Assembly: GCA_024305405.1 (NCBI GenBank)
Contig: JAKNDB010000107.1
Location: forward strand, 1 to 64,000
Reading direction: 5' to 3'
DNA from: Dirofilaria immitis
Lineage: Eukaryota; Nematoda; Chromadorea; Rhabditida; Onchocercidae
DNA: 64,000 nucleotides
Below, piece after piece: positions 21,001-34,924 of this stretch. The notes beneath the pieces were generated by a model that saw nothing but the letters and a program-made list of their open reading frames with translations, had not been told where the DNA came from and did not search any database. The number at the start of each line of letters is the position of its first letter. Within the stretch, counting starts at the first letter, position 1. Both the position numbers and the translations under genes were made by a program.

Positions 21001-23260
21001 TTAAAATAAATTTTATCACTATCATAGAATTCATTTGATTTTGCGCAACTTTCTCTAGAGATTTGTTTCCGTTTTTATTAAGAAACATTGTAAAGTCTCC
21101 AATTTGTTCTCGTCAATGATATCTTTCATTACTTTTTCTTTTTTTATGCAATTATTAATTTGTTGTAGCAGTTGAAAAATATCATAAAATGTCAAATATG
21201 ATAGCAAACTTTGACCAATTGTAAACTGTTCAGAAGCAATGCATAATATAATCATTTATATAATGAATTAAGAAATTTTAGCATAACAATTATCATTTTA
21301 TGGAAGTATTTTCGAGAATAATCGTTTTGATAACTTCTTGCAGATTATCAATAAAATAGATATTTATCAGTGAGACATTCCATCATTCGGATATTATTTA
21401 TTTCATCTCAGCAACGATTTTCTAAAAACTTAACTAACAAACAATTAACAAAATATCGTTTCAATTTCCTAAAACTACTTGCATTATTGAATGCAAACGA
21501 TGATGATTGGTTATTATCAAAATGATTATCGTTTTTCATTATCAATCAACTAAGTGATGATAAATATTGGCACCAAAATTCTTTATCAGCTTCTTCAACT
21601 GTTTTTTTTTTTTTTTCAGTATAATCAATACAAAGTGCAATATTATATATGACATTTTTGATATTTTTCTTCTAACATAGATCCATTTTTGTGTTTTAAT
21701 AATTTTCCATATGTTTTGTTTTATTATTTATTAATATTAGAAATGTATGATATGTGAAATGTGAATTGAACATTTTTGTTTATAATAAATATTTATTCAT
21801 TAGATAACATTCGAGAATACACTTATTATTGATTTTTTTTTGCCTTTCTCGAGAAGACCAAAATCTCACATTTTTATTAATAAATGAATAAATTTATAAA
21901 TCTCATCTCATCTCATTTATTAAATTATTATTTATCTCTTATATCTCATATGTGAATATTAAATAAAAGTAAAAAAAATGCATATGTATATTTCAAAAAA
22001 AACTTTTCACTTGAAATAATTTTCATTTTTATCAATTTCAAACTTGCAAAGCTTCTTTTATCGATGATTTATTTTGAAACAAAATTCACATAAATAAATA
22101 AATCAATAATAATCATTGAATGTTAGTTAAATGATGATGATATCATATACATTATTTCTTCCTATGAAAACATATGTTTTTAAAGTTGAATATTCTCTTC
22201 CTCTTACAATCCATTTCTTAATTTAAGCAACAGTGTTTAAGCAAGAGGTTAAAATTTTTATTTGTTATGTTATGTATAGAAAAAAAAAGCAAAAGAATCA
22301 AATATCGTCGATCAGATATTTCTATTATATTAATAGATAGATAAATTGTATATCTAAATAATATTGCCTATTTCTCATAATGTTAAATTATTTAATAAGA
22401 TTACTGTAAGCATAAACATATTTGATGATGAGAGAAGGGATAAGAAAATAATTGTTTAAATAGTTTATTGATTTATAGTGAAATTTTAGCTTATCATGTC
22501 GAGAAATCGATTTAAAATGGATTACAGCTTTGCTCTTTTCGAGCTGGACCAGCCTACTCCAATAATATTGAAGCATCGTTTAGCTTCATATTCTATTGTG
22601 GCCTGAAAATTTTCATAAATTTCATAGAAGAAGCTTCATTTGTTGTTTGTTTGATAAGAGGGGCAGCAACAACAATAGCATTCCGGGATAATCTGATTGA
22701 TAATATTTCCGGATATTAGAGCAGGTTACATTTCGGAATAGTGAAGTGATATTATTTGAATAATTGTCATTATCATTCTTTCATATTTAAACTTTCATAT
22801 ATATATATATATATATTAACACGTCATGTATTATTCATGGGCAATTTTCTAAAAGTGCATCCAATAAGGATAAATTTTCATAGATAATTATAAATATGAA
22901 TTTGCTCCTCTCTATCTCGATTATTCATATTTTCTTTCATACATTTTTTGTTTTTTTTTTTTTTTTCCTTTCGATCATTATATTCATATATGCAAGAAGT
23001 AATATATGTATTATCGATATTGATTTTATATAAATTTGAATTAATAGCTTACTATCTGTTATGAGTTTGAACGATTATTTGTATTATAAATTTATTAAGC
23101 ATCATTAGCATCCTATATATTATTTATTATTAGCATAAATTCTTTTATATTTATATATTCTTCTCTTTCGTTATTCTGCATTTATTAGGTGGCCATCTGC
23201 AACATAGCCAATATCTCATCTCAATCATATTATTGACTATTGCATCGTATGCCGGAATAG
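15014..23260. other. Long apparently gene-free AT-rich region
   Basis: No convincing exon found. Contents: a pair of near-identical 34-base units (18922-18955, 18969-19002), a CATT microsatellite near 20832-20868, a poly-T near 21601-21618, and an (AT)n tract near 22797-22815. Scattered frames, for example 17667-17966 on the minus strand and 18290-18450 on the plus strand, lack homology or paired splice signals. Introns or upstream regulatory DNA of the transporter at 23261 could lie in the right part. Confidence 0.5.
18922..19002. repeat. Tandem 34-base duplication
   Basis: The unit starting TATTACATTAAAATATACTC occurs twice, 47 bases apart from start to start, with a different short spacer. 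No coding content; likely a local slippage duplication. Confidence 0.85.
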
Positions 23261-26200
23261 ATGCAACCAAGAAATGATGGTAAAATTGGTAATATGTTGC
23301 ACATTGAATGCGCGTATGTGGACGATAATGTAAGAAATGCTGAAACCCGCTCAGCTCCAGGAGATCTCGAAAAACCATCTTCTTCCCGGGTTTATCATTT
23401 CACCTGTGATGGTACTGTTTTCTATCAACTCTGCCTATTGCAGCAATTCATCTTTTCTTGGATAATTTATTTATCATAAAAAGTTAGACATCATTTTATT
23501 TTTAATATATTTGAAATGCAAAATCATTCTTTTTTACAGCTATTACTGGCAAGAATTTAGAAGCTTCAGAATCTGCAGCATTTAGTGCCTATGATGGCAA
23601 ATCTATACCGTCTAATTCAGGAGAATCCAAAAAAGGCCTGCTGGACATTACAGGTTAGTTTAGGTTAAAAAATTTAGTCTTAATAAAATTTTCTCACTAT
23701 ATCTAACTTTTTGCACATCGATGTCAAGTAAAGCTACGCAACACTAATTGAAACGCTTTGCAAATTTAAATGAAATTATTCGCTGACACATATGTGCATT
23801 TATATTTATCTTGAAAATTATTCGGTTTCAGAAATTATAACAATGGTTTTGCATCAGGCCCACCATGGCCAATGCAGAAGCGAGAAAAGCCTTGGTCAAC
23901 AGTATGTGTATGGCAAAAGCAGCAACAAATCCAAGCTATCGAGAAAGAGATCAACGTCATGGCCACAGAGTCTTTGGTTGGTCTACGGAATTGGAGGTCA
24001 AATTTTCTTTTTTCCATTCTATTATATACTTTTAAATTTCACTTTATGCAAATCAAGTAATATTTCAAAATCCTATTCTCTGCAGTTTGATTTTAATCAT
24101 TTTTTGATTCAAAGAAGTAAAAATAAGGTTTCGTGTAATGATTATTATTTGATTTGTATAAAGTATTTTTTTTCTTTTTTTTATTGTTTCAATCTATTTT
24201 TTTCATGCTATTTTCGAATCTAATTGCTAGGATTTAAATATTCAAATTAAGCTGGATTTCTCTAGAAGATAATTTATTGATCTTCTATATTATTAGAATT
24301 TCTGTGACTGATCAATAATTTAATACATGATGCATTACTATATAAAATTTTTAAATCCACATCCTGTTTGAATAACTGAATTAGGATAACTTGATTTATC
24401 ACCAACACATAAATAACAGATCACTTGAAGCCCTCAATAATATATTCTATTTTACTTTGATATCATTCGTTTCTTTCCACATACTGAAATGCACCTTGCG
24501 TTTCTATTTTATGAACGCATGCTCCCAATTATTTCAGACCTGAATGGTTACAGCGGTTTGGTAGAAGAAACTGGATGTTGCTATGGATGTGTTGGTTTTG
24601 TACAGTACAGGGATTGCTTGTAAATGGTTTAGTTCCTTCGGCGATAACTTCCATAGAACGAAGATTTCAGTTTAACTCATCAACTATAGGTCGTATCATG
24701 CAGGTAGAATGTTTAGGAAATAATTTCTCTTAATCTCTTTTAAATTACAGCTTTAATGAAGATAACTTGGTATTATGTTCTAGAAATTTAATTCATTTTC
24801 ATCATATTAAAATTTCAAGACTTTTTTATAGTTTTATGATTTTGGTTATGTGCTATTGTGTATACCTGTCTCTTACTTTGGTGGCCGTCACTCAAAACCA
24901 ATGGTGCTTGCAGTGGGGCTATTACTGATGGCATTAGGCAGTTTTATTTTCACAATGCCGCATAATTTCTCAGATTCATATACTTCCACCTATAATGCTC
25001 ATGAACCGACATTTAGCAAATGCGATCTTTCACATCCATCTTTCGGTTAGCGTCATTTTTTTATTTTTTTTTTAAAAGAAACAATTGACTAGATACTTAG
25101 AATGTAACTTTTTTATTGACTACAATATGTTTACTTTATTATTGTAATGAATGTATAAATGAATACTAAAAATCGTTAGCAAATGATTTATTCCTTGTAT
25201 TTATCTCTATACGATCCTCTATTAATTTGCAGTAAGAAATTAATATTGTTTATACTTAAATTCCTTGGTGTTTTTATTTTGTTGTTGTATATTAGATAAT
25301 TAAATTCTTCTTTATTATTAAGTATTTTGTATTTCCTTATATAAAGAAGCCATGGAAATAGATTCTTTTGTCTTCCTTCAAATATTTCCGATATTGTTTA
25401 AGGATTTAAAGAATTGATATTTTTAAATCTTTTGCTTGTATAGCAAGCCATTGTAAACACAGTCGGATGGAATCAGCAAAATGTTATAAATTATGCAGTT
25501 ATTATTGTTTATTAAATTGACAAGATATGTAGGCCGAAATATTCATTTCATATTGCTTGTAAACATTCGAAAGTAAATTTTTTCAGGAACCAGAGCAAAT
25601 TATGCTGTGCAAAATAATTCACTTTATTCGTTAATATCGGGAGCTAGTACTGAAGCTTTACGAAGTTGTCCATCGCCTGAAAATCAGGTTTTTTTTAGCT
25701 ATTCTAGACTTTTAAATTGCTTAAGACGCTTATACACAGCTTCAGTTTTTAGCCTGGTACTTTTCGATATGTGTTCATGTTCTGTCTTGGTCACTTTCTT
25801 CATGGTATTGGTGCAACGCCATTATTTACTCTTGGTGTTAGTTATATCGATGAAAATGTTGGTCCAGCTCTTTCTTCGCTTTATCTTGGTAAATTCTGAG
25901 TTTTAACTTTTTAATATTTGAAACCATTTGGAAAAAATCTATGTACTCAAACTTCAAAAATCAAGGAAGGTACGAAATGCATCAAAGATAATTGCTATCA
26001 CTCATTGGGAAGTAAAACATTTTGTCGCAAAAAACTTCCAAAACACTAAAAGGTTTAGAAAAAGTAGCAGTTGATTTATTATTTGAAAAAAAATTATATT
26101 AGTCAAAGTTGGTACATTTTTGAATAAGCATTACGTATGATTGCCAATTGAGTTCGTAAATTTCACTTCAATTTTTAGAACAGAAATTTATTCTTCAGCC

Positions 26201-29200
26201 ATTTCAGGTATTTTCTATGCTTTTGCAATATTTGGTCCGGCTTTTGGGTTCCTGATGTCGAGCTCTTTTTGCGTTATCACACTGATTTCTTGCAGTCCGA
26301 ACTTCATATTAAGTTAGTTCCATTACATTTAAGGTACTTTTATTCAATAATATTCATGTATTTTTGATTATCTGAGAATTCTAAATATCGATGAAACCGA
26401 TCCAAAATGGGTCAGTTTTTTTTTTTTGAGAATTTTAAATATCGATGAAAATGTTTTTGAGAATTCTAAATATCGATGAAACCGATCCAAAATGGGTCGG
26501 CGCCTGGTGGATCGGTTTTCAAATAGCTAGTGCTCTGGCCTTGATTGCCGTTTTTCCAATAATGGTTTTGCCGAAAGTTCTTCCGGAATCTCTTAAATGG
26601 CATCGGTAAATAGAAGTTTTCTATATGCGTTTTCGATAAAATGCAAGTAGTATAAAACATTTTACATATATAGCACAAACTTATCAGCAGGCTTTATTTA
26701 CAGAACACGATTACATGAAGAGACAATAGCTGGAGCAAGAAAACGTACTCCAGAATGTTGCGGTATTCCATCAGCAAGCAAAACAGTTGCAGTTTGTGGA
26801 CCACTTTTGCAAACTGATGGTGAAGGTGAAGCAATTTTTGTATATATAGCAGTTTTGTAAAGGTACATAAATTATATAATATGTGATATTGGAAATGAAA
26901 AAAATTTTTAAAAGGTACGACAACTGTTCAAACTGTAACAATTGGCGAGTCAATGCCAGCACTACAAAATAATCGTGGTCCAATCTGGTATCACATTTGG
27001 CTCGACGTTCGACACATACCAGTAGCTATCTATCGAATAGTATCAAATGGTAGCTATATGCTAATTACTTTTGCTATGGCAATTGATGGTATGTTTTAAA
27101 AAATTTCGTTAAATTGCGACAATTTTTAGACTAATATGAAATCAAATTACCTGACTATTCAATTATTGTTACTTGTCCGAATATTCCTTGTCCTCCATAT
27201 TTAAATATGCTGCGTAATCCATATTGTTTATTATTTTGATTCTTTTACCGTTTATTCTTTCTTATTCCCTGCTTTTCAACAATAATGGGGTAGGTATTCC
27301 ATTGAAAGCGTTGCATTTTATTTATTTGTTTCAATTTACCATTTTGATAAATTGATTCTTGTGTTTTGTTGCCGGTTATTCCTTGCCATTTTGTTCTTTT
27401 AGTACCAGAATTTTCTCCTGAAATGTAAGGACTAGAATTTTTATAGACGTAGTACCTTCTTTTATGCTATAAACCTAAAATTATCAATATATTTGCATCA
27501 AGTTTAGCTTTCCTTAACAAAGAAAATTGTTTCAGTATAAAACTCTAAGCTTCAAAAGCACTTATCTGTAAGAATACATCTTGTGAACCATAATAGAGCC
27601 ATAATAACGAACAATATGATACGATCCATCATTTCATGTTTAATGAATATTTCCATTTCTATTTATAAATTGAAATTATGCATGACAAGATATTTTTATC
27701 TCTTTGTTCTTTATATTTCTTTTTATTCCTTTTTATTTTTGAAATTTCTGAATGATATTAGACGTTTTGATATTGTTTGAATTATGTTATTAAAGGTATT
27801 TATTCTCTCAGAGATAATTTAAAATGGTATAAAATTTTCGGAACTTTCAAGAAAATGATGCGAAAAAAAATTGGTACGGATATAAAAAGTGGAATATCTA
27901 GTACTGTAGGGAAAGATATCTAATATCTTGAGTTGAAGTGGTATGACAGCAAGAAATATGACCTAGATTTTATATAATGCTTCAATGATTTTTCAGATTA
28001 ATCTGTGCAAAATTTACAGGATTCATCATAACGGGTGCATCGACGTTTATGTCAAAATATCTCGAACGGCAGTTCAGCGTAGCACCAAGCAAAGCAAATA
28101 TGTTAATTGGTGCTTTTCTTAGTTGTATTTGAAAAATTCAGAATTTTAGTTTATTTTTTTGGATTTCAATCTACAATTGTTTTGTCATTTCAGGTTGCAT
28201 AATGGTACCAATGGCTGGAATAGGTACAATGTTCAGCGGTTTCATTATTCAACGATTCCGTTTAAGTTGTGTTAAAACTTTGAAATTTTGCATAGCATTG
28301 TTGATGTGTACGCTTATTTTATCCCCAATGTATCTCGTTTACTGTGATCACGATCCGCTTGCCGGAATTGAGGAGCATTATGAAGTGGACACGTAAGTTC
28401 CTGCTTCAAAATTTTTTCGTCAAATTCAAATGCATTAGTTGAAAGAGTTTTGGTCATATATTTTAGTTAATAATGTCATATTTTAACTTTTGAAGAAAAA
28501 GTAAAGTTGTTATATTCGAAATTACATAGCTTAAAATTTCAGCAAAAGAATTTACTTTTAAATTTCTTGTTACTGCAAATTCCAATTTTAAACTTCCTGC
28601 ATTACTCTTCAGCATTTGTTTTCTTATTTGTTTAATCGATTTTACAGCGTTTCCTATTCTAATCAAAATAGCAATGCGACAGAAATATTACCCTCTTTAA
28701 AATCCGTCTGTAACCGTCATTGTGACTGTGTTGCAAGTGAATATCATCCAGTATGCGCTGAATTTTACAATGATAAGCAAATCTCGTTCTATTCGCCATG
28801 TTTCGCCGGTTGCCAAGAAAATTATGAGCCGCTGAGAAAGGTTATTTTTGGAGTCCCATTCATATTCTCTAGCTAAAAGTGTAGTAGAATTCTAAAATAG
28901 ATTTATAATCTGCTTTGTCATGAAAACAAAAAGCGAAATAATTTTATGAAGTAGGTTAACAATTGTTGCTTTAAAGAGACGAAACCTAAAGCAGTTGCTT
29001 CCAAGAAATTTTAATGTTCGTTTCAGCTGTATTACAATTGTTCGTGTGTACCTAGAAATACTAGATTTGGATACAAGACTGTCAAGAATGGATTATGTGA
29101 ATCGAAATGCAGAGGGCTATTTGGATTTCTTGCTCTGTTTGCCCTGTTCTGTTTCTTTGCATTTGCTGTCGGAGTGCCATTAATTTCTGTGGTGCTAAGG

Positions 29201-30056
29201 TATTATTAATTTCAAAGCTTTTAAGAATAAAAATCTAGAAGATATTCCGAATTTTGTTTTAATTTTTGTCATAACTTGAAACAAATAATTAGTGAATAAA
29301 TTTTTGAGCAATTTAAATAAGGACTTTCTTTTGTTTTACACTGCAATAAAAATTATGGAATAAATTAATCCTTCTTCAGAACAGTTGACTATGCTGAACG
29401 TTCTTTCGCGCTTGGAATTCAGTGGATTCTAGTAAGAGTTATTGGAACTATTCCTGCACCAGTTCTTTTTGGTTGGATGTTTGATGTGTCGTGCATTCGT
29501 TACAATTTGGATGTGTGCTCCGGCAAAGTATGCACTTAACGATTTTAGTTTTCTTTTTGAATTTTATAAAGCTCTAATTTTTCATTTACATAATTTTCAG
29601 CAAGGAAGCTGCATGCTATATCAAAATAAGCTTCTGGCCGATCTTTTCCTTGCTTTCAGTGTGGTTGGTCAGGCAAGTTTTCTTCATTTATTATAGGACA
29701 GTTTTTCATTGAATTGAGACAGTATTACGGTGACATAAGAGATATTGCTTTAATTATTAATTTTTTCTGAAGACATTACTTTGAATATTAATTTTACATG
29801 TGCATATTTACATTAGACTATGTCCTTCGTTTGTGTTTTTCATTTGTATCTTTGAAATATTTACCTGGATGAAAATAGTTGAAATTTATTTCAGACAATT
29901 GCCATGGCGCTCCTAATTTGCACATTGCTGTTTTTCTCATCACAAATGCGTGATGATCCATTGCCAACAGAAGCAGTCATTGAAAATTCAGGATTGGATG
30001 AAGTTAATGAAGAAGTGGCAGTAATGATACGAACGAGTATCACCGGAAACAATTGA
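23261..30056 (+). CDS. OATP/SLCO-family organic anion transporter
   Basis: Twelve-helix major-facilitator-type plasma membrane transporter of the organic anion transporting polypeptide family. Exons: 23261-23411, 23540-23653, 23832-23996, 24538-24703, 24832-25045, 25587-25687, 25753-25888, 26208-26312, 26462-26605, 26704-26825, 26915-27088, 28020-28121, 28194-28392, 28648-28840, 29027-29199, 29380-29527, 29601-29672, 29895-30056. Hallmarks: ITSIERRF in the first loop, HGIGATPLFTLGVSYIDENV, DPKWVGAWWIGF before helix 6, a Kazal-like Cys-rich loop (CNRHCDC, YHPVCAEF, SPCFAGC) in exons 14-15, and a C-terminal tail after helix 12. Exon phases agree throughout except for two single-base homopolymer deficits: A6 at 23629-23634 (A7 restores the join to exon 3) and T5 at 26266-26270 (T6 restores the frame). 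The last intron starts with GC. The N-terminal start is the first ATG of an open exon and is the weakest part. Confidence 0.93.
26374..26499 (+). repeat. Three partial copies of an OATP exon start
   Basis: The first bases of exon 9 (GAGAATTCTAAATATCGATG) occur three times: near 26374 (copy reaching through GATCCAAAATGGGTC), near 26428 (short, one changed base, followed by AAAATG) and in the real exon from about 26458. The first copy is followed by a T12-13 tract and the second leads straight into the third. This creates duplicate acceptor-like GAG sites before exon 9. Only the last copy continues into the conserved AWWIGF text. Confidence 0.85.
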
Positions 30057-31932
30057 TGACGAAATGAACCCAAGTGGATGTTCAAATTTATGTTAAAATG
30101 AGCCAAATGGAGATTTATTCGTCATTTATTTTGAAGCAATTTGTATTCGTGAATTCTTTAGCGTTGGATCAAATTTTTTTCAAATTCGAGAATGAGAAAA
30201 TAATTTAGAACAGTCATTAGTTATACCTATAAAAAAGATCCTTATTAAAATAATGTAGATTTCTTTCAGATTTTTATTTGCTTAATAAGAAAACTGTCTC
30301 CAATATATTTCACAAAAAGAAATATTAAATATTATTATTTAATATTATTATTATTTTTGAAATTAAGTGATTTCTGTTAGGAATTCACAAATAAGCCTTT
30401 TGCAAAAGATGCAACAAGGCGATCGTGATGCAGCTTTGATTAAATTTTCAATTTAGTTGTTATTACATCAGTAACTTTCATGTTTTCTCTGCTTTATTAT
30501 CTGCATCTCTTTTAGGGAATCTCATTGTGATTTCACATTTTCATTCTCATTGTTCTATTTAATTAAAAATATTTATTGCTTTTTTGCGTTTCGTATATTT
30601 CAGTGTATAAAATATCATTAGGCATTTTTCTTTCTTTTTCTTTTTAGTCCATTACTTTTATTAATGTAAGTGCATTTTTAAATATTTCAATAATCAAAAA
30701 TGCATTGAAAATGGATTGGAAACTTTCTCATTCTTTTTTCTTTCTCCAAATTACAATTTTTAAAAAAATCTTTCGCTTATTGAGATTTTTTGTTTCAATT
30801 TTTCCTCGCAAAAATCTCGAATTCTCCGATTACATGTAAAATTGTTGTCAATTCAACTTTCTCATCAATTCGGAGAATAAGCAGAAGCTGTTCATTAGTT
30901 GTTGATTTTATTCCCAGTGTTTCAAAATGCTCATTTAATTTTTCTTACCTACCTTTATGAGCAGAGGACTTCTAGATTTTTTTCAAAGCAATTGTAAATT
31001 TTCTTATTTCACTCGTCTTTTCAGTTTTAAAGAGAGCTTTAAAAAAATTTTAGAAAATTCATGGTACATTATTTGAAGTTTATTTATTTATTTATTTATT
31101 TATTTATTCATTTCTCTGTCTGTATGTGTATATATATATGTATGTTAGGAATCATAACTGTATCAAATGCCTTCACAACGAACGCTTCAATTCGAAAATT
31201 TAAGGCTTCTTTTTTGCATTGCATTAAAATCTTCGTATCAATAAATCGATTTTAAAATAATGTTTCAATTTTAACAACTGAAGGTGAATTATTTTCAGAT
31301 TTGAAGTTTTTATGAAATATCATTTTAATGTCTCTGATAATCTTATGTACATAAAAAGTATCCTTTTAATTTAACAAAGTGAAGGAGAATTTTGAATGAC
31401 TATCCCGGTAAGAATAATGGTTAGCAAGTGATCTATTTCGATAAATGAGAAATAAATATTACTAGTTCATTAGCATTATTGCATTTTTAATTTATCAAAC
31501 CTTTATATCCTATGTTAATGCAGAACATAGTAGATATAAATTCAATTTTAATTTTGGAGAAACCTGAGATTATAAACAATAACAGAACTGGTCATAATTT
31601 CATTGTTTTCTTTAGTCAAAGCTTTACAGGTCATATTCAATTGTTACAGGTTGAATTATTTCTTTACAGCAAATGAATATTGCGAACGATTTTACGAATA
31701 CTATCTCTTTTATACTTCACATGATTCAGTATTGAATTTCTGGAATTCTTCCTTCATTAATTTGAGCATTTTATTACTGTAGCATTGTTATTTAAAATTT
31801 GTGTGATTTAACATCATCTGTTCTTGTCTGTTTCCATAGAAGCATATATAGCTCAAACTGGATTTGTTTATTTTGATATGAGTAAGAATCTTTGAATCTT
31901 GATTAATACCAGTTCATTAACTTGACTTTGTC
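30057..31932. other. Intergenic region
   Basis: Contains the 3' flank of the transporter and the 5' flank of the SH2 gene. No exon recognised. A TTTA/TTTATT repeat lies near 31079-31112. One 17-codon frame at about 30409 is too short to support. Confidence 0.6.
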
Positions 31933-31942
31933 GAACTTACAG
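31933..31942 (+). promoter_or_regulatory. Candidate spliced-leader trans-splice acceptor
   Basis: AACTTACAG lies 40 bases upstream of the ATG at 31982, with an in-frame TAA between them and no upstream in-frame exon needed. In nematodes this arrangement usually marks addition of a spliced leader. It is inferred from position only. Confidence 0.4.
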
Positions 31943-31981
31943 CTAATAATTAATTAATTGGACGATCAACAACAATCACCA

Positions 31982-34924
31982 ATGTATTCAACTTCAGAAC
32001 TCGGTGATTCACGGAAAGAATTAAGACAAGTGGAATGTTGTGTACATGGCCGACCATGCACCATTGCATCTAAGCTATCACAAGTCTTCGTTAACACTAG
32101 AGTTAATAATCTATGAAGTGGGAGTGATACAATCATGGATGATCGTTGACTTCTCATAATTATTTTTGCATATTGTATAAGCGAATATCCATATTGCTTC
32201 TCTGCCTCTTACTTTTACTTCAGATTCTGAATCTGATATTTCAAAATAGTTATTACTGCTCTGCAAATTTCTTTCTTAAATTTACGTCAATTTTTAATCA
32301 AAAGATTGTTGAGATTGGTATCTTTATCACAAAGTTCATTTGCATATCTTAGAATTAAAAATGTTACGGAAGAGTTTAGAGAAATAAAAAAACCGATCGT
32401 GGTTCTTCGTTAAGCTCGTACGATTTGATAGATTCTGGTCGCAAGATGGTTTCTGAGAAATCTGAGCCACATATGCATAATGATTTCTCGTACAATCTAG
32501 ATAGAAAGGTAGAACGTGAAGGTATTCATCCATTTTTAAATATCGGCATTATCGATAAAATTTAAATACTTATGATAATTAATCTTATATGTATTAGCAA
32601 TAAATCAAATATATTTAAATTATCATGAGATTATATATGTGATTCGATGACACATTGATTAAATTTGTAAAAAAACAGAGATGAAAAGATCAAATTTTTG
32701 ATAAAAATAGAGAAATGCTGTGATAATTTTCTAGTTTCAACATCATTTATTCATTTCCATTGCAAGAATCCAAAATCTTTCAGCGTAAGAATCCAAAATT
32801 TCAAACTGTATTATTGGAAATGAATAAGTTTATCATTCTATTACATTTATTTTTCAAATATTATAATCATTGATTACAGCATTGGATGTTCCAATACGTA
32901 AATGGAATTTTCGTAAGCGTTCATCAAATTCGAGCCTCAGGTCGGAGCCTATTGCAAATTTGGCTGAGATTGAAGATTCAAAGCCATTGCGTATTCCTAC
33001 TAAAGATAAAGTATATTGTTGTCATTTTGTTCATTCTGTTTCTTTCAATTTTGAGATTCTCGTAGAAATCTTCAAAGTATTCAATTCCTCAATTTCCTTA
33101 ATTGCTCTTTTTTAATTTTATAGCCAAATTTGTAACTTAAAATTAAAATAAATGTTAATTTTAGAAAAAAATTTTAGAGATTCAATAGATAATGCTTCAT
33201 CGTATGCTTTTTCTTTTTTTTTTTTTTTCAAAATTTAACTGTTAATTTTCATATAATAATCAGTTCTTCTGTATACAATCATACTTCTGTACATAGTATT
33301 TTATAATAAAACGTTGTAGCATATTCGAGATAAAAATGAATGCCAGCCTACGGCTAGAACTCTTAATAAATCATTTGTTGGTCGCATGAAGCAGGGAATC
33401 TTCTCAAAAGAAAAATATAACGAATATGAAATGATGCATCCGTAAATTCTTCATTTACTAATTTTTTTAATGATAGATATTGCTACTTTGTTGTATTTTC
33501 CTGAACTGATTTCATATTACAAATGTGCTCAACTTATAGAATGGATCCGAGTATTGCCCAGGCACCGATGTCAGCAGAAGAGACATTGTGGACAGCGATA
33601 CATGGTTCCATGGAAGTATCACCATCAATGGAAGCCTATATTGGAATAATGACCGCAAATCAAGCTGAGAATTATGTTATCAAGCCCGCTTCATTTAAAC
33701 TATATCATATGGTACGATTTACTATCTTTTTTATTTTGCATTATTATATTATGGGAAAATTAGCATAGCCTGAATAATTAAATTAATTTATTCATTTTTG
33801 GCATTTTTCAGATGCCAAAAATCGATTCACTAAACAATATATTACCATCACTTGGTCTCTATATTATCTATCGAAGCAGCAAAGGTCACGCATAGTATGA
33901 TTTTATATTATTTATTTATCTAGACAAATTAATATTTGCTTCAAAAGATTTTAGAAATTTACATTCACTTGAAACAATAGAAATAAGCCTTCAAAAATCA
34001 ATATATCTACTTCCACAATTTAGAAAAGTTTGACTTTTAATTATTAAAATTAGCACTACAATACATTTTTATATTGTACATTGGTATGATTTTTTTTTTT
34101 TCTTTGGATAGAATGAGAGAAGAATGCTATTATGATTATTTCTAATGGTTTTATAATTGAGCATATAACTTCACTATACCATTTTTAAAAGATTTCATTT
34201 TATCATTTTTTAAATTGATTATTAAAAATTTCTCATCCAAGAAATATCAATTAATTAGAATAATCATAATAGCTAAAACATGGAATTTGATAAGATATCT
34301 TCAAATTCTATTAATATTTCATCGTTGAAATTATGCCAATTAGTTTATGATGCTCAAAGTTTCGAAATAATACTAAAAGTTTTTTTTATTTTTTTTGTAG
34401 TCATTATCCAATCAAGCAACGTAAGCAATATATGGATTATTCAAAGACAAAATCCAAACTTACAACGCTTAACAATCTTCAAGTTAGTTATTCCCAATGA
34501 GGAATTATTGGAATTATAGTTTCTTATCATTCTATGAAGAAAAAATAGGTTAATTTAAGTGGTTGAAAAAATATAAGAAGATCAAGAATGCAAAAGACTG
34601 TAAAGGCTATAATTTTGATTAAATTATTATAATTGTGGTTGAATTTTTCCATCACTTCTAATTTCTGAAAGTTTAATTCTTTAATTATTAAACACTATAT
34701 CAATTTTACTTTTCTAATTGTAAAACTTCAAAATACGATTCAAAACTGATTTACAGGTAGAATACGGTGATCCATTAGCGCCATGGTTTTTCACTTTGGA
34801 TGCACTGGTCAACTATTACAACGTTTATGTACATTTACATGAAGTTGATGGCGAATGTGTCGCAGATATATTTCCAATCGATAGAAATAAATCACATCAT
34901 TATGCAACATCGCTATTCGACTAA
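31982..34924 (+). CDS. Divergent SH2-domain protein
   Basis: Eight exons join with consistent phase and no frame errors: 31982-32101, 32380-32521, 32880-33010, 33320-33441, 33540-33711, 33812-33894, 34401-34482, 34757-34924. The N-terminal 170 residues are basic and Ser-rich (RKWNFRKRSS), without a known domain. From about residue 195 an SH2-like fold is suggested by a Trp before IHGSM, the strand NYVIKPA in the place of the FLVRES strand, AYHYPIKQ, and FFTLDALVNYYNVYV at the end, typical of the last SH2 helix. The FLVR arginine that binds phosphotyrosine would be Lys here, so classical binding is doubtful. No kinase or SH3 domain is present; the protein would be a small adaptor. Family assignment is by pattern only. 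Confidence 0.75.

Noticed and set aside
22496..22606. 36-residue plus-strand frame (starting MSRNRFKMDY) after an acceptor-like TTTTAG
   Set aside because: Plausible as a small 5' exon of the transporter or a micropeptide, but both strands are open here and there is no donor or homologue to support it.
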